A DNA stretch of 64,000 nucleotides. Origin: Burkholderia sp. USMB20. GTDB lineage: Bacteria; Pseudomonadota; Gammaproteobacteria; Burkholderiales; Burkholderiaceae. Made by a program: the position numbers and the translations under genes. The notes under the pieces were generated by a model. That model did not search any database. It was not told the origin of the DNA and worked only from the letters and a program-made list of their open reading frames with translations. Where the stretch lies: contig NZ_JTAN02000019.1 in assembly GCF_000949135.2 (NCBI RefSeq), forward strand, positions 186,001 to 250,000, read 5' to 3'. Shown in pieces: positions 60,839 to 64,000 of the stretch (position 1 is the first letter of the stretch; each line of letters opens with the position of its first letter).

Positions 60839-61486
60839 TCAGAGCTCGTCCGGGTCCTCGAACAGCTTGTGGCGCATCGCGTAGCGTACGAGTGCCGTGT
60901 CGTTCGGCATCTGCATCTTCTCGAGGATCCGCGTCTTGTACGTGCTGACGGTCTTGACGCTGACGCACAGCGCCTGCGCGATTTCGGAAATCGACTCGCC
61001 GGTGGTGACGCGCCGGAACACGTCGAACTCGCGGTCGGACAGGCGCTGGTGCGGCAGGAGATCGGTCGGCTCGTTCAGGCTCTGCGCGAACTGCTCGGCC
61101 ATGGTCAGGCTGACGTAGACGCCGCCGGCCGCGATCTTGGTCAATGCGGCGACCAGTTCGGCGCTGGCGCTTTCCTTGGTCATGTAGCCCGAGGCGCCCG
61201 CGCGGAATGCCCGCACCGCGTACTGCTGCTCGGCATGCATCGTCAGCACGAGGACATGCAATCCCGGCTTCTCGTCCTTGATCTGCTTGATGAGTTCGAC
61301 GCCGTTGCGGCCGGGCATCGACAGGTCGAGCACCAGCACGTCGGCATCGGTGCCGCGCATGAGCGCGATCGTCGACGCGCTGTCCTGCGCTTCCCCGACG
61401 ACCTCGAAACCGCTCGCGCTCTGCAGGATGTGCCGCAGGCCGTCCCTGACGAGCGCGTGGTCGTCGGCAATGAGTACCCTGATCAT
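60839..61486 (-). CDS. NarL/FixJ-family response regulator
   Basis: This 215-residue regulator has an N-terminal receiver (VLIADDHALVRDGLRHIL, phospho-Asp in VLVLDLSMPGRNG, Thr/Lys switch residues in LTMHAEQ and GYMTKESA). Its C-terminal LuxR-type helix-turn-helix is LSDREFDVFRRVTTGESISEIAQALCVSVKTVSTYKTRI. ATGA overlap with the kinase gene gives translational coupling. It probably binds TTTCCTA-type repeats such as 60680-60697 (inference). It completes a two-component system that may act with the FNR-type regulator. Confidence 0.9.
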   Translation of the reverse strand: MIRVLIADDHALVRDGLRHILQSASGFEVVGEAQDSASTIALMRGTDADVLVLDLSMPGRNGVELIKQIKDEKPGLHVLVLTMHAEQQYAVRAFRAGASGYMTKESASAELVAALTKIAAGGVYVSLTMAEQFAQSLNEPTDLLPHQRLSDREFDVFRRVTTGESISEIAQALCVSVKTVSTYKTRILEKMQMPNDTALVRYAMRHKLFEDPDEL

Positions 61487-63477
61487 GAAGGCACTTCTCC
61501 TTGCTGGATGGCGTGCAGCGGCAACGCCACGGTGATCGTGAAACCCGCGCCCGGCCGGTTGTCGATCGTCACCGTCCCGTCGAGCATGTGCGCGCGCTCG
61601 CGGATCCCGATCAGGCCGAACGACGGGCGGTTCTGCCCGTTGCGGGTGGGCTCCGGCGCGCCGTGACCGTTGTCCGCGATGCGCAGCATGCAATATCCGT
61701 CTTCCACTTTCAATGCCAGTTTCACGTTCGTCGCGTCCGAGTGCCGCGCGACGTTGGTCAGCGCCTCCTGCACGATGCGGAACAGCGTCGTCGCACCGGC
61801 GCCGGTGAACGCGGTATCGACGGGCGGCAGCTCACGGTCGACCGTGATCCGGTAGCGGCGCGTGAAATCGTTTGCAAGCCATTCGATCGCCGGAACGAGA
61901 CCCAGGTCGTCGAGCATCACCGGCCGCAGGTCGGCCGCGATGCGCCGGACCGACGCAACGATCGAATCGATCAGGCGATGCATGCCGCCCAGCCGCTCGC
62001 GCACGCCGGTGTCGGGGGCGACGATGCCCGCGAGCCCCAGCTCGACGGCCGAAAGATCCATCTTGAGTGCGGTGAGCTGCTGGCCGAGGTCGTCGTGCAG
62101 TTCGCGCGCGATCCGTGTCTTCTCTTCCTCCCGCACGTTCTGCAGGTTGGCGGACAGCTCGCGCAGTTCCTCGCGCGACTGCTCGAGGGCGTTTTCCGCG
62201 CGTACCCGCTCGGTCACGTCGCGCAGCATGACCGTGTACAGCTTGCCGGTGCCGTCGCGAATCTGCGAGATCGACGCCTCGATCGGAAACTCGGTGCCGT
62301 CGGCGCGCAAGCCGAACAGCACGCGTTGCCGCCCCATCTGGCGCTCCGACACACCCGTCACGCCGAACTGCTCGACGTGTCGCGCATGCGCGGCGCGAAA
62401 GCGCTCGGGGATGAAGCGGGACAGCGGCGTACCGACCGCCTCCATCGCGCTGACGCCGAACACGTGTTCGGCGGCCGGGTTGAAGATCACGATCGTCTGA
62501 CGCTCGTCGACGGTGATGACGGCCTCCATCGACGACCGGATGATGCCCATCATCCGGGCCTCGGTGGGTTGGCTGTCGCCGGCGCGGGCCAGCGCGCGTT
62601 TCGCGACGACCTGCCGCACGAGCGCGGCCAGCGTCAGCGAGAGCACGGTGCCGGCCAGCAGGACGGCCGTCGCGGCGCCGGCCGGGGCAGCGCGCGGCGC
62701 GCTGTAGCGCAGCGACAGCGGCGTGCCGCCGAACGTCAGCGTATCGGTTCGCGTGAGCACGTCGCGGGCGCCGGCGGCGCCGCCGACGACAAAGCCGGAA
62801 CCGCCGGAATACGCGGGCGCCGCGGGATTGTCGGCCACGATTTCCACGCGCAGCGGATCGAGCAGGGAAGGATCGACGAGACGATCCGGATTCAGCGCGG
62901 CATAAACGTACCCGGTCGCCGTTGCGTGCCGCGGCCCGGACGCCGTGCCGTCCTCGGCATTGGCGTAGATCGGCAGGTAAAGCGTCAGCTCCATCCGGGC
63001 GGGCGTCGCACCGGTGCCGTCCTGGATCGCGTTCGCGGCAAGCGCGACCTCGCCGGTTTCCGCCGCGCGCTGCAGCGCCTGCCGGGTCGCCTGATCGTCC
63101 TCCGCGATGCTCGGCTCGATTCTCCCGATGCTGTGGACCGGCGACTGCAATCCGTCCAGATCGAGACCGGTGAGATAGCGGCGCCATGCGGCGCCAGATG
63201 GCGGCGCAGGCAGTGCCGATGCGAACCCTCGGGCGCCGTGCAATACGGCAGCGGCGCCGAGAAGACTGCGGCGGAGCGCGGCCGTCGCGCGCGTCGCGGA
63301 TTGCTCGAACCTTGCGTGGGCGGCGTGTTGTGCGTCGTTCTGCAGTACCCGGGATGCGGCAAATGTCGCAACCAGGCCGAGCGCCAGCGTCAGCACCGCG
63401 GCCATGGCGGCATATCGCCCGGGCCGGGTCCGGTGTGGACCCGGCCCGGCCTTGAAGGGAGGCGCATTCACTGTCAT
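61483..63477 (-). CDS. CHASE-PAS sensor histidine kinase, NarX/HisKA_3 type
   Basis: This 664-residue kinase has a membrane segment near residue 25 (AAMAAVLTLALGLVATFAA), an extracytoplasmic CHASE-like domain to about 275 (LTGLDLDGLQSPVHSIGRIEP), a second membrane segment (ATAVLLAGTVLSLTLAALV) and a PAS domain near 310-420. A HisKA_3 dimer domain follows, with phospho-His in ARELHDDLGQQL, and an ATPase domain (DNGHGAPEP, FGLIGIRERAHML). It lies just upstream of its response regulator. The PAS heme or ligand is not predictable. The start ATG at 63477 is 252 bases from the divergent universal stress protein. Confidence 0.9.
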   Translation of the reverse strand: MTVNAPPFKAGPGPHRTRPGRYAAMAAVLTLALGLVATFAASRVLQNDAQHAAHARFEQSATRATAALRRSLLGAAAVLHGARGFASALPAPPSGAAWRRYLTGLDLDGLQSPVHSIGRIEPSIAEDDQATRQALQRAAETGEVALAANAIQDGTGATPARMELTLYLPIYANAEDGTASGPRHATATGYVYAALNPDRLVDPSLLDPLRVEIVADNPAAPAYSGGSGFVVGGAAGARDVLTRTDTLTFGGTPLSLRYSAPRAAPAGAATAVLLAGTVLSLTLAALVRQVVAKRALARAGDSQPTEARMMGIIRSSMEAVITVDERQTIVIFNPAAEHVFGVSAMEAVGTPLSRFIPERFRAAHARHVEQFGVTGVSERQMGRQRVLFGLRADGTEFPIEASISQIRDGTGKLYTVMLRDVTERVRAENALEQSREELRELSANLQNVREEEKTRIARELHDDLGQQLTALKMDLSAVELGLAGIVAPDTGVRERLGGMHRLIDSIVASVRRIAADLRPVMLDDLGLVPAIEWLANDFTRRYRITVDRELPPVDTAFTGAGATTLFRIVQEALTNVARHSDATNVKLALKVEDGYCMLRIADNGHGAPEPTRNGQNRPSFGLIGIRERAHMLDGTVTIDNRPGAGFTITVALPLHAIQQGEVPS

Positions 63478-63643
63478 TGCCGTTCATCCTGGCGGATTTC
63501 GTCGACGGCTGGCTGGCGGCGGGCCCGGACGCGGGGCACGAAAGGCGGGGCAGGCCGCAACTGCGATATCGCCCTGAATTGTGCGCGTTTTGCCGACGTT
63601 CGCCAATCGGGACCGACGCGCAAGAGGGCGGCGCCGCGCGGGT

Positions 63644-63657
63644 TTGACCCGCGTCAA
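63644..63657. promoter_or_regulatory. FNR-type site upstream of the last universal stress protein gene
   Basis: TTGACCCGCGTCAA is centred 78 bases before the ATG at 63729. Distance and sequence match the other sites in the cluster. It could also influence the divergent sensor-kinase gene. Confidence 0.7.
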
Positions 63658-63728
63658 CGGAGCGTCGCCTGCGAGGATCAGACTGGCTTCACGAACCGGT
63701 CGACCCCTGACGACAACTGGGAGGCGTC

Positions 63729-64000
63729 ATGTACCAAAGGATCTTTGCGGCGCTCGACGCCAGCCGTGGCGCGCGCCTCGCGCTCGACGAGGCGATCTCG
63801 CTCGCCCGCGAGTCGGGCGGTCTGGTCATCGCCATGTGCGTGGTGTCGGATGCGCCGCGGCTGGCCGACCAGCGCGACCTGGCCGGGCTGGACACGAACG
63901 AGGCCGCGGTCGCGGTCTCGGACGCGGAAACGGCGTTCCGGCTGTCCGGCGTACGCGGCATCGCGCACACGATCGACGCGCGCGGAGAGAACGTATCGGA
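63729..64000 (+). CDS. Universal stress protein, 3' end outside window
   Basis: The first 90 codons of a Usp-family protein are visible: MYQRIFAALDASRGARLALDEAISLA, VIAMCVVSDAPRLAD and a following region that should lead to the ATP-binding glycine motif beyond the window edge. GGGAGG lies just before the ATG at 63729. An FNR-type site precedes it. The paralog at 55544 has the same organisation. Confidence 0.85.
   Translation, partial: MYQRIFAALDASRGARLALDEAISLARESGGLVIAMCVVSDAPRLADQRDLAGLDTNEAAVAVSDAETAFRLSGVRGIAHTIDARGENVS

Overview
The window is high-GC, gene-dense DNA typical of Burkholderia, most likely the Burkholderia cepacia complex and probably a secondary replicon. This rests on codon use, OmpC-type porins with AQSSVTLYG maturation sites, several small heat-shock proteins, and a DUF2946/PepSY/TonB block. 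Family names come from reading the proteins by eye; no database search was run.

Layout. (1) 1-3.6 kb, minus: hydrogenase-4-type membrane genes hyfE (cut by the window edge), hyfC and hyfB, divergent from a YoaK-like gene. (2) 4.7-12 kb: small stress-type genes. They include a ribbon-helix-helix protein, a frameshifted phnA, a remnant of a spermidine-synthase-like gene next to an intact relative, an HPr-like protein without the active-site histidine, an ACT protein, an odd tRNA-Lys-like gene, and a minus-strand run of three Hsp20 genes behind a sigma-32-like promoter. (3) 12-15 kb: a hipBA toxin-antitoxin module with four evenly spaced palindromes upstream, and mgtC. (4) 15.3-31.6 kb, all plus strand: a large metal-handling block, probably for copper. 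It holds four DUF2946-type proteins, two TonB-dependent receptors, two PepSY membrane proteins, two outer-membrane barrels, a TlpA thioredoxin, a bufferin operon (bufA1-bufB-bufC), a Csp1-like copper store and CopC. An integrase remnant lies at its right edge.

(5) 31.7-34 kb: a MEDS-type hybrid histidine kinase. (6) 34-49 kb: organosulfur acquisition, with a TauD-like dioxygenase, an SsuABC-like transporter, an acyl-CoA-dehydrogenase-like flavoprotein, two bacterial-luciferase-like monooxygenases, a cytochrome c, a SoxC-type sulfite dehydrogenase with a damaged 5' end, a porin and a second sulfonate-type binding protein. (7) 48-54.5 kb: a methyltransferase, a porin, a PQQ-dependent membrane dehydrogenase and an APH/kinase fusion. 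(8) 54.7-64 kb: a low-oxygen and stress cluster with universal stress proteins, DUF1488, Hsp20, a three-BON protein, an alcohol dehydrogenase, an FNR-type regulator and a NarL-family two-component pair. It resembles the low-oxygen-activated (lxa) locus described in B. cenocepacia.

How they work together. The cluster at 54.7-64 kb looks like one regulon: sites of the form TTGAC-N4-GTCAA precede most of its transcription units, and the FNR-type protein it encodes keeps the Fe-S cysteines and the recognition-helix residues that read that sequence. In the copper block, receptors, PepSY proteins, peptide chelator, storage protein and CopC would handle metal from the outer membrane to the inner membrane. 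In the sulfur block, imported sulfonates or sulfones would be desulfonated by oxygenases and the sulfite oxidised, although the sulfite dehydrogenase may no longer be functional.
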